This document shows, piece by piece, positions 16,766 to 26,094 of a stretch of DNA of 64,000 nucleotides (its first letter is position 1; each line of letters begins with the position of its first letter). The DNA is from Mucilaginibacter sp. OK098 (GTDB taxonomy: Bacteria > Bacteroidota > Bacteroidia > Sphingobacteriales > Sphingobacteriaceae), in contig NZ_FRCM01000012.1 in the NCBI RefSeq assembly GCF_900142915.1, positions 50,193 to 114,192 of the forward strand, in the 5' to 3' direction. The notes under the pieces were generated by a model that did no database searches, was not told where the DNA came from, and was given only the letters and a program-made list of their open reading frames with translations. Both the position numbers and the translations under genes were made by a program.

Positions 16766-18079
16766 ATGAAAATTGCTGTTATCGGAACCGGCTATGTAGG
16801 CCTTGTAACTGGAACGTGTTTAGCCGAAACTGGCAATGAGGTTGTATGTGTTGATATAGTTGAAGCAAAAGTAAACAAAATGCGGGCCGGCGAAATGCCC
16901 ATTTATGAACCGGGCCTTGATCTGTTATTTCACAGAAATATAAAACAGGAAAGATTAACTTTTACAACTAACCTGGCCGAGGCCATTGCCGCCGCAAAGG
17001 TTATATTTTTAGCATTGCCGACCCCGCCGGGTGCTGATGGCTCTGCCGACCTGAGCTATGTGCTTGGGGCTGCAAAGGATATAGCTAAGCTAATTACGGA
17101 ATATAAGGTAATAGTTACTAAATCAACTGTTCCGGTTGGTACGGCTGACAAAGTTACCGCGGTAATGAAGGCAAATACCGATGTGCCGTTTGCCGTGGTT
17201 TCAAACCCCGAGTTTTTACGGGAAGGTGTTGCTGTTGAGGATTTTATGAAGCCAGACAGGGTTGTTATCGGCACTATGGACGAGAAAGCCCGCCAGATTA
17301 TGGGCGACCTGTATGCACCTTATGTACGCCAGGGTAATCCAATTATTTATATGGATGAGCGCTCGTCTGAGTTAACAAAATATGCCGCCAATTCATTCCT
17401 GGCAACCAAAATAACTTTCATGAACGAAATTGCTAACATGTGCGAGCTTGTTGGCGCGGATGTGGATATGGTTAGGAAAGGTGTAGGCGCTGATGCACGG
17501 ATCGGCAAGCGCTTCCTGTTTCCGGGTGTTGGCTATGGTGGCAGCTGTTTCCCAAAAGATGTTCAGGCGCTGGCAAAATCAGCAGAAGAAAATAAATATG
17601 AGTTTAAGATCTTAAACTCTGTAATGGAGGTTAATGAAACACAAAAAAAACGCCTGGTTGTAAAAATGCGCGAACATTATGGCAAAGGCGGATTAAAAGG
17701 AAAAACCTTTGCACTTTGGGGACTGGCCTTTAAGCCGGAAACTGATGATATCCGCGAGGCCCCGGCTTTGTATATAATTGATGAGTTGCTTGCTGAGGGC
17801 GCGAAGGTTATTGCTTACGACCCTGAAGCTATGCCAAACGTTAAGCAATTACTTGGGGACAAGATCACCTATTCAGCCGACAGGTATTCGGCGCTTGAGA
17901 GAGCTGATGCTTTGCTGATAGTGACCGAGTGGCCGGTTTTCAGAACACCGGATTTTGATTTTATGAAAGAAAAGTTAAAAGCACCTGTTATATTTGACGG
18001 TCGTAATCTTTACGACCTGGACAGGATGAAAGATCATGGTTTTTATTACAGCAGCATAGGACGTAAAGTAATTGGTTAA
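16766..18079 (+). CDS. ugd: UDP-glucose 6-dehydrogenase
   Basis: Oxidises UDP-glucose to UDP-glucuronate with two NAD. N-terminal Rossmann motif GTGYVG (residues 7-12), the central dimer helix region, and the active-site Cys in GYGGSCFPKDVQAL (about residue 260); C-terminal domain with LWGLAFKPETDDIREAPA. 437 residues, complete. The stop codon overlaps the next gene's ATG (TAATG), and that gene uses UDP-glucuronate, so the two steps are coupled. First gene of a five-gene sugar-nucleotide operon. Confidence 0.97.
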   Translation: MKIAVIGTGYVGLVTGTCLAETGNEVVCVDIVEAKVNKMRAGEMPIYEPGLDLLFHRNIKQERLTFTTNLAEAIAAAKVIFLALPTPPGADGSADLSYVLGAAKDIAKLITEYKVIVTKSTVPVGTADKVTAVMKANTDVPFAVVSNPEFLREGVAVEDFMKPDRVVIGTMDEKARQIMGDLYAPYVRQGNPIIYMDERSSELTKYAANSFLATKITFMNEIANMCELVGADVDMVRKGVGADARIGKRFLFPGVGYGGSCFPKDVQALAKSAEENKYEFKILNSVMEVNETQKKRLVVKMREHYGKGGLKGKTFALWGLAFKPETDDIREAPALYIIDELLAEGAKVIAYDPEAMPNVKQLLGDKITYSADRYSALERADALLIVTEWPVFRTPDFDFMKEKLKAPVIFDGRNLYDLDRMKDHGFYYSSIGRKVIG

Positions 18080-19065
18080 TGGCAGAACGCAAAAGAATAT
18101 TAATAACCGGGGCAGCAGGCTTTTTAGGTTCGCATTTGTGCGATAGGTTTATTGCTGAAGATTATCATGTTATTGGCATGGATAACCTGATAACCGGCGA
18201 CCTGAGAAATATTGAACATTTATTTAAGCTGGAAAATTTTGAGTTTTACAACCATGATGTTTCCAAGTTTGTTTATGTCCCCGGCGATCTGCATTATATC
18301 CTTCACTTTGCTTCGCCGGCAAGCCCTATTGATTACTTAAAAATACCTATCCAAACTTTAAAAGTTGGTTCGTTAGGTACACATAACCTTTTGGGGTTGG
18401 CCCGTTCAAAAAATGCAAGGATGCTGATCGCATCAACATCAGAAGTATATGGCGACCCCAGCGTAAATCCGCAGCCTGAAGAGTATTGGGGAAATGTTAA
18501 CCCTGTTGGCCCCCGTGGTGTTTATGACGAGGCTAAACGTTTCCAGGAAGCCATAACTATGGCCTATCATACCTTTCATGGCCTGGAAACCCGCATTATC
18601 CGCATTTTTAACACCTATGGCCCGCGTATGCGGCTTAATGACGGGCGTGTATTACCCGCCTTTATTGGCCAGGCTTTAAGAGGCGAATCATTAACCATGT
18701 TTGGCGATGGTTCGCAAACACGTTCTTTTTGTTATGTTGATGATTTGGTTGAAGGAATTTATCGCTTATTATTCAGCGATTATGCGCAGCCAATGAATAT
18801 TGGCAACCCTGATGAGATAACCATCCGTGAGTTTGGCGAAGAGATAATAAAGCTTACAGGAACCGATCAAAAATTAATAAGCCTGCCATTACCAACTGAC
18901 GATCCTAAACAGCGCAGGCCTGATATCACCAAAGCCAAAAGCATTTTAGGCTGGGAGCCAAAAATTTCAAGAAGCGAAGGATTGAAGATCACTTACGAAT
19001 ATTTTAAATCGCTTCCCGAAAAGGAAATACTGCATAAGGATTTTACATATTATAACAAAAATTAA
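18079..19065 (+). CDS. uxs: UDP-glucuronate decarboxylase (UDP-xylose synthase)
   Basis: Short-chain dehydrogenase-fold enzyme that turns UDP-glucuronate into UDP-xylose. NAD-binding GAAGFLGSHL near residue 12, the catalytic Tyr/Lys in VYDEAKR (Tyr about 148), STSEVYGDP, and the UXS-type HFASPASPIDY and FNTYGPRM blocks. 328 residues, normal for bacterial soluble UXS. It overlaps ugd by one base at its start and galE by one base at its end, so all three are translated together. The product suggests xylose in a capsule, exopolysaccharide or O-chain. Confidence 0.94.
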   Translation: MAERKRILITGAAGFLGSHLCDRFIAEDYHVIGMDNLITGDLRNIEHLFKLENFEFYNHDVSKFVYVPGDLHYILHFASPASPIDYLKIPIQTLKVGSLGTHNLLGLARSKNARMLIASTSEVYGDPSVNPQPEEYWGNVNPVGPRGVYDEAKRFQEAITMAYHTFHGLETRIIRIFNTYGPRMRLNDGRVLPAFIGQALRGESLTMFGDGSQTRSFCYVDDLVEGIYRLLFSDYAQPMNIGNPDEITIREFGEEIIKLTGTDQKLISLPLPTDDPKQRRPDITKAKSILGWEPKISRSEGLKITYEYFKSLPEKEILHKDFTYYNKN

Positions 19066-20087
19066 TGGCTAAAATATTAGTAACAGGCGGCTTAGGCTAC
19101 ATAGGCTCGCATACAGTAGTTGAGCTGGTGAGCGCCGGGCACGAACCAATAATAGTTGATGACCTGTCAAACTCTAACATTAAGATCCTTGACCAGCTGA
19201 GTAAAATTATTGGATTTAAACCTCCCTTTTACCAGTTTGACATTTGTGATGAACAAAAGCTGAAAGATTTTACTGCTGCAGAGCCGGAAATTGATGGCAT
19301 TATTCATTTTGCCGCCTTTAAGGCTGTTGGCGAATCTGTTCATAACCCGCTAAAGTATTACCATAATAATATTTATTCATTGGTTAATTTATTGGATGCC
19401 TATAACGGCAAACCTGTAAATTTTGTTTTTTCATCAAGCTGCACCGTATATGGCCAGCCGGATGAATTGCCTGTAACTGAAAGTGCACCGGTTAAACCTG
19501 CACAATCGCCATATGGCAATACAAAACAAATAGCCGAAGAAATATTGAAAGACGCTATTACTGCGGGTAACGCTCATAAGGTTATTGCATTAAGATACTT
19601 TAACCCGGTAGGAGCACATGAAACGGCACTTATTGGCGAGCTGCCTAACGGCGTTCCGCAAAACCTGGTACCTTTTATAACACAAACTGCTATTGGCAAA
19701 CGCGAAAAAATAACGGTTTTTGGAAACGATTATAATACCAAAGATGGTAGCTGTGTACGTGATTATATTCATGTTGTTGATTTGGCAAAAGCGCATGTTG
19801 CTGCTTTAAAATTAATGGCGAACAATGATTTTAAAGGTTACGACGTGTTTAACATAGGGACAGGTAATGGCAATACGGTATTAGAAATAATAGCTGCTTT
19901 TGAAAATACTACAGGTGTAAAATTAAATTACCAAATAGGCCCCCGCAGGGATGGTGATGTAGAGAAAGTTTGGGGCGACGTAACTAAATCTACCCAAATA
20001 TTAAACTGGACCGCTGAGTTTGGTATTGATATCATGATGTCATCTGCCTGGGAATGGGAAAAGTATTTATCGCAAAACCCGTCGTAA
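19065..20087 (+). CDS. galE: UDP-glucose 4-epimerase
   Basis: Interconverts UDP-glucose and UDP-galactose. GGLGYIGSHTV (NAD site), SSSCTVYGQP, the catalytic Tyr in SPYGNTK (about residue 149) and the RYFNPVGAHETALIGE block are all typical of GalE. 340 residues. It starts at the last base of the UDP-xylose synthase gene. Sitting in this operon it probably feeds a surface polysaccharide rather than galactose catabolism. Confidence 0.96.
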   Translation: MAKILVTGGLGYIGSHTVVELVSAGHEPIIVDDLSNSNIKILDQLSKIIGFKPPFYQFDICDEQKLKDFTAAEPEIDGIIHFAAFKAVGESVHNPLKYYHNNIYSLVNLLDAYNGKPVNFVFSSSCTVYGQPDELPVTESAPVKPAQSPYGNTKQIAEEILKDAITAGNAHKVIALRYFNPVGAHETALIGELPNGVPQNLVPFITQTAIGKREKITVFGNDYNTKDGSCVRDYIHVVDLAKAHVAALKLMANNDFKGYDVFNIGTGNGNTVLEIIAAFENTTGVKLNYQIGPRRDGDVEKVWGDVTKSTQILNWTAEFGIDIMMSSAWEWEKYLSQNPS

Positions 20088-20164
20088 CTTTACAATAAAG
20101 GCATATCATTATAAGTTGGTATAATAACCAACAGGTATCAACCAGATAACAATAAAACTATTTA

Positions 20165-21217
20165 ATGAAAAAGATAATTATTACCGGTGGAGCAGGCTTT
20201 ATTGGATCGCACGTGGTGCGCCGTTTTGTAAAAAACTACCCGGGTTATAGCATTATTAACCTTGATAAATTAACCTATGCAGGCAACCTGGCCAATCTGA
20301 AAGACATTGAAGATGAACCAAACTACCGCTTTATAAAAGGTGATATTGTTGATATTGAATTTATACAAAAACTTTTTGTTGATGAACAACCTGATGCAGT
20401 GATCCATCTTGCTGCTGAGTCGCATGTGGACAGGTCAATCACCAATCCATTAGAGTTTGTGATGACCAATGTGGTAGGTACGGTAAATTTATTAAACACT
20501 GCCCGCCAAATTTGGAAGGGTAAATATGATGAAACACGCTTTTATCACGTATCAACAGACGAGGTTTATGGCTCATTGGGCGAAACCGGGATGTTTACCG
20601 AAGAAACAGGTTATGATCCGCATTCACCATATTCAGCTTCAAAGGCTGGGTCTGATCATTTTGTAAGGGCTTATCATGATACCTACGGGCTTGATACTGT
20701 TATTTCAAACTGTTCAAATAATTATGGGTCTTTTCACTTTCCCGAAAAATTAATCCCGCTTGCCATTAACAATATCAAGCAAAATAAGCCGGTACCCGTT
20801 TATGGCAAAGGCGAAAACATAAGGGATTGGTTATGGGTGGAGGACCATGCAAGGGCAATTGACGTGATATTTCATAAAGCAAAAGCAGGAACCACCTATA
20901 ACATAGGCGGCCACAATGAATGGAAAAACATTGATCTGATTAAACTGTTGTGCCATATATTGGATGTTAAGTTAAACAGGCCCGCAGGCGAGTCTGAAAG
21001 CCTGATTACTTTTGTAACAGATAGGGCCGGGCATGACCTGAGATATGCTATTGATTCATCAAAACTTAAAAACGAATTAGGATGGGTACCCTCAATTACA
21101 TTTGAAGAAGGCCTGGAGAAAACTGTAGAATGGTATCTTGATAATGAAGAATGGCTGAATGATGTTACTTCTGGTCATTATCAGCAATATTACGGGGAGC
21201 AATATAATAACCGCTAA
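20165..21217 (+). CDS. rfbB: dTDP-glucose 4,6-dehydratase
   Basis: Makes dTDP-4-keto-6-deoxyglucose, the branch point to dTDP-rhamnose and related deoxysugars. NAD motif GGAGFIGSHVVRRF, STDEVYGSLG, the catalytic Tyr-Lys in YSASKAGSD (Tyr about 156), and NNYGSFHFPEKLIPL are hallmark blocks. 350 residues, complete. There is a 77-base gap after galE, so it may also have its own start site. The other rhamnose-pathway genes (rfbA, rfbC, rfbD) are not in the window. Confidence 0.96.
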   Translation: MKKIIITGGAGFIGSHVVRRFVKNYPGYSIINLDKLTYAGNLANLKDIEDEPNYRFIKGDIVDIEFIQKLFVDEQPDAVIHLAAESHVDRSITNPLEFVMTNVVGTVNLLNTARQIWKGKYDETRFYHVSTDEVYGSLGETGMFTEETGYDPHSPYSASKAGSDHFVRAYHDTYGLDTVISNCSNNYGSFHFPEKLIPLAINNIKQNKPVPVYGKGENIRDWLWVEDHARAIDVIFHKAKAGTTYNIGGHNEWKNIDLIKLLCHILDVKLNRPAGESESLITFVTDRAGHDLRYAIDSSKLKNELGWVPSITFEEGLEKTVEWYLDNEEWLNDVTSGHYQQYYGEQYNNR

Positions 21218-21219
21218 AG

Positions 21220-21960
21220 ATGTTTGGGCTATTTAAAAAGAAAGAGGAAAAAAGAGAGATCACATTTGACTATAGCTCATTAGTGGTTGATATGCATTCA
21301 CATGTGCTGCCGGGTATTGATGACGGGGCGCAAAATCTGCAGGAATCAATCTTTCTTGTAAAACAAATGATGGCGCTGGGGATAAAAAAAATAATTGCTA
21401 CCCCGCACATTATGATTGATTATTACAGAAACACCACCGAAACCATTAATGGCGCACTTGAGATCCTTAAAGCTGAACTTGTAAAAGAAAAATTAGCTAT
21501 AGAAGTAGAGGCTGCCGCCGAGCATTACTTTGATGAAACCTTTGAAGCAAGGGTTAACGATGGCAAACTGATGGTAATGGGTGATAATTATGTGCTTTTT
21601 GAATTTTCATTTATTAATAAGCCACTCAATACAATCCCGGTAATTCAAAAATTAAGAGACCTGGGTTATAAACCAATTCTTGCCCACCCTGAAAGGTACC
21701 CTTATATGGACCTGGAACAATTTAAACAACTGCATGATTGGGGTGTTGATTTTCAGCTAAATACAATATCGCTAACAGGCTATTACGGCAGAGAAGCAAA
21801 AAAAATTGCTGAAGATCTGATAGACAATCAATTGATAGATTTTATATCAAGCGATATGCACCACCCAAGGCATGCTGAAGCATTTAAAAATGCATTAAGG
21901 ATGCCATACCTCGAAAAGGTGATGTTTGATTATCCGCTGAAGAACGTGCTGCTTAAATAA
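21220..21960 (+). CDS. CpsB/CapC-type tyrosine-protein phosphatase (PHP domain)
   Basis: A 246-residue metal-dependent phosphatase of the PHP fold: DMHSHVLPGIDDGAQ (residues 24-38) gives the first metal ligands, followed by TPHIMIDYYRN, AEHYFDE, LAHPERYPYM and SSDMHHPRH. In Gram-positive capsule systems and many Bacteroidota polysaccharide loci this enzyme removes phosphate from the tyrosine-rich tail of the chain-length kinase. It begins 2 bases after rfbB. No matching tyrosine kinase or Wza exporter is in the window, so its partner lies elsewhere. Confidence 0.92.
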   Translation: MFGLFKKKEEKREITFDYSSLVVDMHSHVLPGIDDGAQNLQESIFLVKQMMALGIKKIIATPHIMIDYYRNTTETINGALEILKAELVKEKLAIEVEAAAEHYFDETFEARVNDGKLMVMGDNYVLFEFSFINKPLNTIPVIQKLRDLGYKPILAHPERYPYMDLEQFKQLHDWGVDFQLNTISLTGYYGREAKKIAEDLIDNQLIDFISSDMHHPRHAEAFKNALRMPYLEKVMFDYPLKNVLLK

Positions 21961-21967
21961 TTTCGGG

Positions 21968-22090
21968 TTTCGGATGTTCGATTTCGGATTTATTTGAATG
22001 CGGAAGTCGGAATGCCGATTGCGGGATGATATATCAAATATTTATCAATCCCAAATAAAACAATTCCGAAATCGAACATCCGAAATCAAA
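21968..22090. repeat. Word-palindrome, TTCGGATGTTCG family, copy 1 (perfect 21-bp arms)
   Basis: Bases 21968-21988 are the exact reverse complement of 22065-22085. The inner part (TTTATTTGAATGCGGAAGTC onwards) matches, over about 110 bases, a second copy at 30104-30212. It fills the space between two convergent genes. Confidence 0.92.
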
Positions 22091-22091
22091 A

Positions 22092-23333
22092 CTACTCATA
22101 TCTTAAAGCCTCAACAGGGTCAAGCTTGGATGCTTTTTTGGCCGGATAAAAACCTGATATTAGCCCGATACCAGTACATAAAACTATTGCTCCAAACAAC
22201 CAACGCCACGGGGTTACAAATGATCCGCTGATATTTACGGCAATTAAATTTCCTATAGCCATACCTAATATAATACCCCCAACTCCGCCAATAAGGCATA
22301 TTACAATAGCCTCAATCAAAAATTGCTTACGTATTATAGCAGGCGTAGCGCCTAATGATTTGCGCAGGCCTATTTCGCGGGTACGCTCAGTTACCGAAAC
22401 CAGCATAATATTCATTAACCCGATAGCGGCGCCAATTAAGGTAATAATACCTATTGTTGCCCCGCCAATAGTCATATATGAAAGTTGCCCTGACAGTTCC
22501 TCCTGGATAGAATCACTTCTTTCTATTTCAAAATTATCATCGTTCCCTACATTAAGGCTGCGGATATTTCTGAAAAGAGAAGTAGCCTCGCCAATGCTGG
22601 CATTCAGTGCAGCGGCATTGCCCACCATTATTGTAATAGTAAATGAAGGGTTTGTGGTGGCAACTATCTGCTTGGCTTTAACAACCGGGATAACGCAAAA
22701 CTTGTCTCCCCCAAAACCGGCGCTCGATCCCTTTGATGCAAACACACCGATCACCCTAAACTCGTTATTGCCGATGAACATTAATTTATTTATCGGGTCG
22801 TCATCCTTAAAAAGCTTCTTCTTTATCTCGTTACCAATAATAACCACGTTTGTTCCATGCTCCAATTCCGAAGCGGAAAAATTACGTCCAAAAGCTAACT
22901 TCTGACCGCTGGTAAGCAAATAATTTTCATTAGATCCGCTTACAGCTATATTGGGGTTGGTTTTTTGATTGCCGTATTTAGCAATTGCTGTACCCGAAAC
23001 CTGTAAGTTTATAGCGATAATTGCCGGGAGCGTGAATTTTTTCTTTAACCTGTCGGCCTGGTCATAACGGATAGATGGATAAATTTTCCGGTGCCCCCCA
23101 TTCCCAAAGTTTAATCCTGAGCCCCTGTTTTGAATGGTAAATGAATTAGCCCCAAGACCTGCAAATGCATCATTGGTGAACTGTTTTACACCCTCAATTG
23201 CCGTTAAAATACCCACCAAAGCCATAATGCCAATAGCAATAATTAAGGCGGTAAGCGCTGTACGCAACCTGTTGCCCGCTATTGATTGTAAGGCTATTGA
23301 AATATTTTCTCTAAAGGTGGTTTTTACGGCCAT
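22092..23333 (-). CDS. MacB/FtsX-type ABC transporter permease
   Basis: A 413-residue integral membrane protein with the MacB layout: a first membrane helix (about 20-42, NRLRTALTALIIAIGIMALVG), a large periplasmic domain (about 45-280), and three C-terminal helices with the conserved VTERTREIGLRKSLGAT coupling motif facing the ATPase. It ends FYPAKKASKLDPVEALRYE, the standard FtsX-type tail. Its ATPase partner is not adjacent. ATG start. Convergent with the CpsB-like gene. Confidence 0.92.
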   Translation of the reverse strand: MAVKTTFRENISIALQSIAGNRLRTALTALIIAIGIMALVGILTAIEGVKQFTNDAFAGLGANSFTIQNRGSGLNFGNGGHRKIYPSIRYDQADRLKKKFTLPAIIAINLQVSGTAIAKYGNQKTNPNIAVSGSNENYLLTSGQKLAFGRNFSASELEHGTNVVIIGNEIKKKLFKDDDPINKLMFIGNNEFRVIGVFASKGSSAGFGGDKFCVIPVVKAKQIVATTNPSFTITIMVGNAAALNASIGEATSLFRNIRSLNVGNDDNFEIERSDSIQEELSGQLSYMTIGGATIGIITLIGAAIGLMNIMLVSVTERTREIGLRKSLGATPAIIRKQFLIEAIVICLIGGVGGIILGMAIGNLIAVNISGSFVTPWRWLFGAIVLCTGIGLISGFYPAKKASKLDPVEALRYE

Positions 23334-23494
23334 GGTATAAAACTAACAAAACTTGCTGATAAGACTCTAATACCCATCTGTTTGTTACAGATCTATAACT
23401 CTTAATATTTATAGCATTTATAAGCTGTTAACGGCTTGTAATTTTGGTTGATGCTGACCATTATTTTTTTAATATTTTAGCCGGTACATAAATT

Positions 23495-24076
23495 ATGGAG
23501 GCCTATAAAAAACTAACCGACGAACAATTGGTTATCTTATTAAAAAAAGGTGACCAGCTCGCATTTACCGAAATTTATTCCCGCTATGCCGAAAAATTGG
23601 CGGGTTTTGCTGCATCAAAACTATACAGTATTGATGATTCCAGGGATTTATTGCATGACCTGTTTGTTGCCTTTTGGGAGAACAGGGATAACCTAAATAT
23701 CAGCTCAAATCTGCAATCATACTTGTTTACTATTCTTCGCCGCCGTATCGTTGATAAAATAAGAAAGAACATAACCCGCGAAGAATATGCCGTTATGCTG
23801 CAATCATTAACAACTCCCCACTATTCAACAACTGAGCAGCGAATGGTAGAAAAGGATCTTAAGCAACAAATTCGAATTGCCCTGAATGAGTTGCCGCCAC
23901 GTGTTCATGAAATTTACCACTTAAGTAGAGAGGAAAATTTAAATACCCGAGAAATCGCCGAAAAACTCAATTTATCAGAACAAACGGTTAAAAATCAGTT
24001 AACCATTGCTCTTAAACATTTAAGGCAAGTTTTGAGCAATGTTGTCATAGCTACTTTTGTTTGGTGGCTTTTATAG
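23495..24076 (+). CDS. ECF-type RNA polymerase sigma-70 factor without adjacent anti-sigma gene
   Basis: A 193-residue sigma factor with region 2 (LAFTEIYSRYAEKLAGFAA through DLLHDLFVAFWENRDNL and LFTILRRRIVDKIRK) and region 4 (LPPRVHEIYHLSREENLNTREIAEKLNLSEQTVKNQLTIALKHLRQVL). It has the style of the Bacteroidota family that controls SusC/SusD loci through FecR anti-sigma factors, but no FecR or TonB receptor gene is next to it. The last ten residues are hydrophobic (IATFVWWLL), as seen in this family. ATG start; followed by nnr after 150 bases. Confidence 0.93.
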   Translation: MEAYKKLTDEQLVILLKKGDQLAFTEIYSRYAEKLAGFAASKLYSIDDSRDLLHDLFVAFWENRDNLNISSNLQSYLFTILRRRIVDKIRKNITREEYAVMLQSLTTPHYSTTEQRMVEKDLKQQIRIALNELPPRVHEIYHLSREENLNTREIAEKLNLSEQTVKNQLTIALKHLRQVLSNVVIATFVWWLL

Positions 24077-24227
24077 CTAGATTTTTACTTTTGGATGTTG
24101 TTACTATAACTGGCTCGTCTTTAAAAATAGAAACTTTAAAAAAGTAATAAATAAAATTTAGGAAGTGGTTTTTGGGTTGGAAGAATAATTCCTCAAACAA
24201 AACCAAACAATCGTAACTTTAGCTTAT

Positions 24228-25733
24228 ATGTTACCATTGTTAACCTCTCCCCAAATTCGCGAAGCTGATGCTTATACCATAGCTAATGAACCTGTGAGTT
24301 CTATTGATTTGATGGAACGCGCTTCAAAAGCTTTTGTGGGCTGGTTTGTAAATCATTTTCCGGATAAGAAGAAAGCGATCAGCGTTTATTGCGGCACCGG
24401 AAATAATGGCGGCGATGGCCTTGCTATAGGCCGGATGCTGGATGAACATCAATATAAATCTGTAAGTGTCAAAGTAGCCAGGTTTTCGGATAAAGCATCA
24501 AGTGATTTTAATGCCAATTTTAAAAGACTACAGCAAACAGGCGTTTCTGTTATAGAAATAAAACCAGCTGATAATTTTCCTGCCGAAAATAGCCCGGTTA
24601 TTATTGATGCTTTACTGGGCACCGGTTTAAATAAACCGCTTACTGGCGATTATAAAAATTTGGTTAGCCATATCAATAGTTTAAAAAGAACAGTTGTTGC
24701 TGTAGATGTGCCTACGGGGCTCTTTTCGGAGGGAGAAGTGCCATCTGATGCAGCCGTTTTAAAATCCAACCTGGTGATTACCTTCCAGCAACCTAAAATT
24801 AACTTCTTACTGCCTGATTGTGCCCCTTATATTGAATGCTGTGAAGTTGTAAATATTGGTATTGATGAAAAATTTGTACGGTCGCTTAATTCTCCCTACC
24901 GGGCTGTTGAAGAGAAGGATATTCGCAAGCTATTAAAGCCGCGCTCCCGCTTTAGCAATAAGGGAACTTACGGCCATGCACTTATTGTTGCCGGGCAGGA
25001 TGAAACCATGGGAGCCGCTTTATTAAGTGCCGCTGCATGTGCTTATAGCGGAGCAGGCCTAACTACCGCCTGTGTACCCAAATGTGGCCTGACCGCTTTA
25101 AATAGTTATATGCCGGAGCTTATGGCAATAGTGCGCAATGGGGCAGAAGTGCCGGTAATTGAATGGGAAAAATTTAATTCGATAGGTATTGGTCCCGGTT
25201 TGGGTAAACAGGAGGATTCAATGGCATTGTTTGCTGATATTTTAGCTAACTATAAAAAACCAATGGTAATTGATGCGGATGCCCTTAATTTGCTGGCAAC
25301 ATATAAAGAACTTTGGAGTGGGATACCTGAAAATAGCATATTAACCCCGCATATGAAGGAGTTCGACCGGCTTTTTGGCGATCATGTCAATTGGTGGCAA
25401 CGTATCCAAACCGGGATTGAAAAAGCAGCTAAGCTTAAGCTATACATCTTACTAAAAAACGATTATACCATAGTTATTACACCACAGGGAAACGTATATT
25501 TTAATACAACCAGCAACTCCGCAATGGCCACAGGCGGCATGGGCGATGTGCTTACAGGAATAATTACTTCTTTACTGGCTCAAAAATATTCACCGGAAGA
25601 GGCCTGTATTATTGGAGCTTATGTACACGGTAAAGCAGGGGATGAACTGGCTTTGCCTAACAGGCTTAATGTGGTAATGCCCGGGCAGCTTGCAGCCCGT
25701 TTGCCGGCAACTATGGCAAAATTAATGGCATAA
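24228..25733 (+). CDS. nnr: Bifunctional NAD(P)H-hydrate epimerase/dehydratase
   Basis: Repairs damaged NAD(P)H hydrates: the N-terminal epimerase half (to about residue 215, with CGTGNNGGDGLAIGR) interconverts the epimers, and the C-terminal ADP-dependent dehydratase half (from about 225, with VIDADALNLL, LTPHMKEFDRL and the TGGMGDVLTGI signature) converts the S form back to NAD(P)H. 501 residues, both halves complete. ATG start; TAACTTTA, close to a -7 box, lies a few bases upstream. It is followed by a strong terminator. Confidence 0.96.
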   Translation: MLPLLTSPQIREADAYTIANEPVSSIDLMERASKAFVGWFVNHFPDKKKAISVYCGTGNNGGDGLAIGRMLDEHQYKSVSVKVARFSDKASSDFNANFKRLQQTGVSVIEIKPADNFPAENSPVIIDALLGTGLNKPLTGDYKNLVSHINSLKRTVVAVDVPTGLFSEGEVPSDAAVLKSNLVITFQQPKINFLLPDCAPYIECCEVVNIGIDEKFVRSLNSPYRAVEEKDIRKLLKPRSRFSNKGTYGHALIVAGQDETMGAALLSAAACAYSGAGLTTACVPKCGLTALNSYMPELMAIVRNGAEVPVIEWEKFNSIGIGPGLGKQEDSMALFADILANYKKPMVIDADALNLLATYKELWSGIPENSILTPHMKEFDRLFGDHVNWWQRIQTGIEKAAKLKLYILLKNDYTIVITPQGNVYFNTTSNSAMATGGMGDVLTGIITSLLAQKYSPEEACIIGAYVHGKAGDELALPNRLNVVMPGQLAARLPATMAKLMA

Positions 25734-25764
25734 AAAAAGGTTGTAAGTATCGTACAACCTTTTT
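25734..25764 (+). terminator. Intrinsic terminator of nnr
   Basis: Perfect 12-base arms (AAAAAGGTTGTA and complement) with a 7-base loop and ending in a T-run, directly after the stop codon. Confidence 0.92.
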
Positions 25765-26094
25765 ACTAACTATTAACTGATCTTATAAAGAACAAAATAC
25801 TCAATGGGGTAATTGTGAACTTTGTTTGATATTAACATATAGCAAAGCTAAGTTCCAATTTTATATCTATAAGACGTTTAGACTATTTGTTTAGTTACAA
25901 AAAATAACTAAAAAATTATTCCACCCGTTTCATGGGATATAAAACTTAGCCAAATAACAAACGATTGTTGGGGAATGTTTTAAGAAAAATGAAATTATTT
26001 TTACGTAGTGATTAATTGAACGGCTGATAATAAACAAGTTAAAAATTGTTAGGTATTAGGTGGATTGTTTTTTTAACTCAATCAACCCAATCGA
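25765..26094. other. AT-rich intergenic region between convergent genes
   Basis: About 330 bases with no convincing ORF or RNA gene. Only its right edge holds a recognisable element: 26074-26096 reads AACTCAATCAACCCAATCGAC, one arm of the GTTGATTGGGTTGAG word family found again in the 16S-23S spacer; it touches the stop codon of the anti-sigma gene. Confidence 0.6.
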
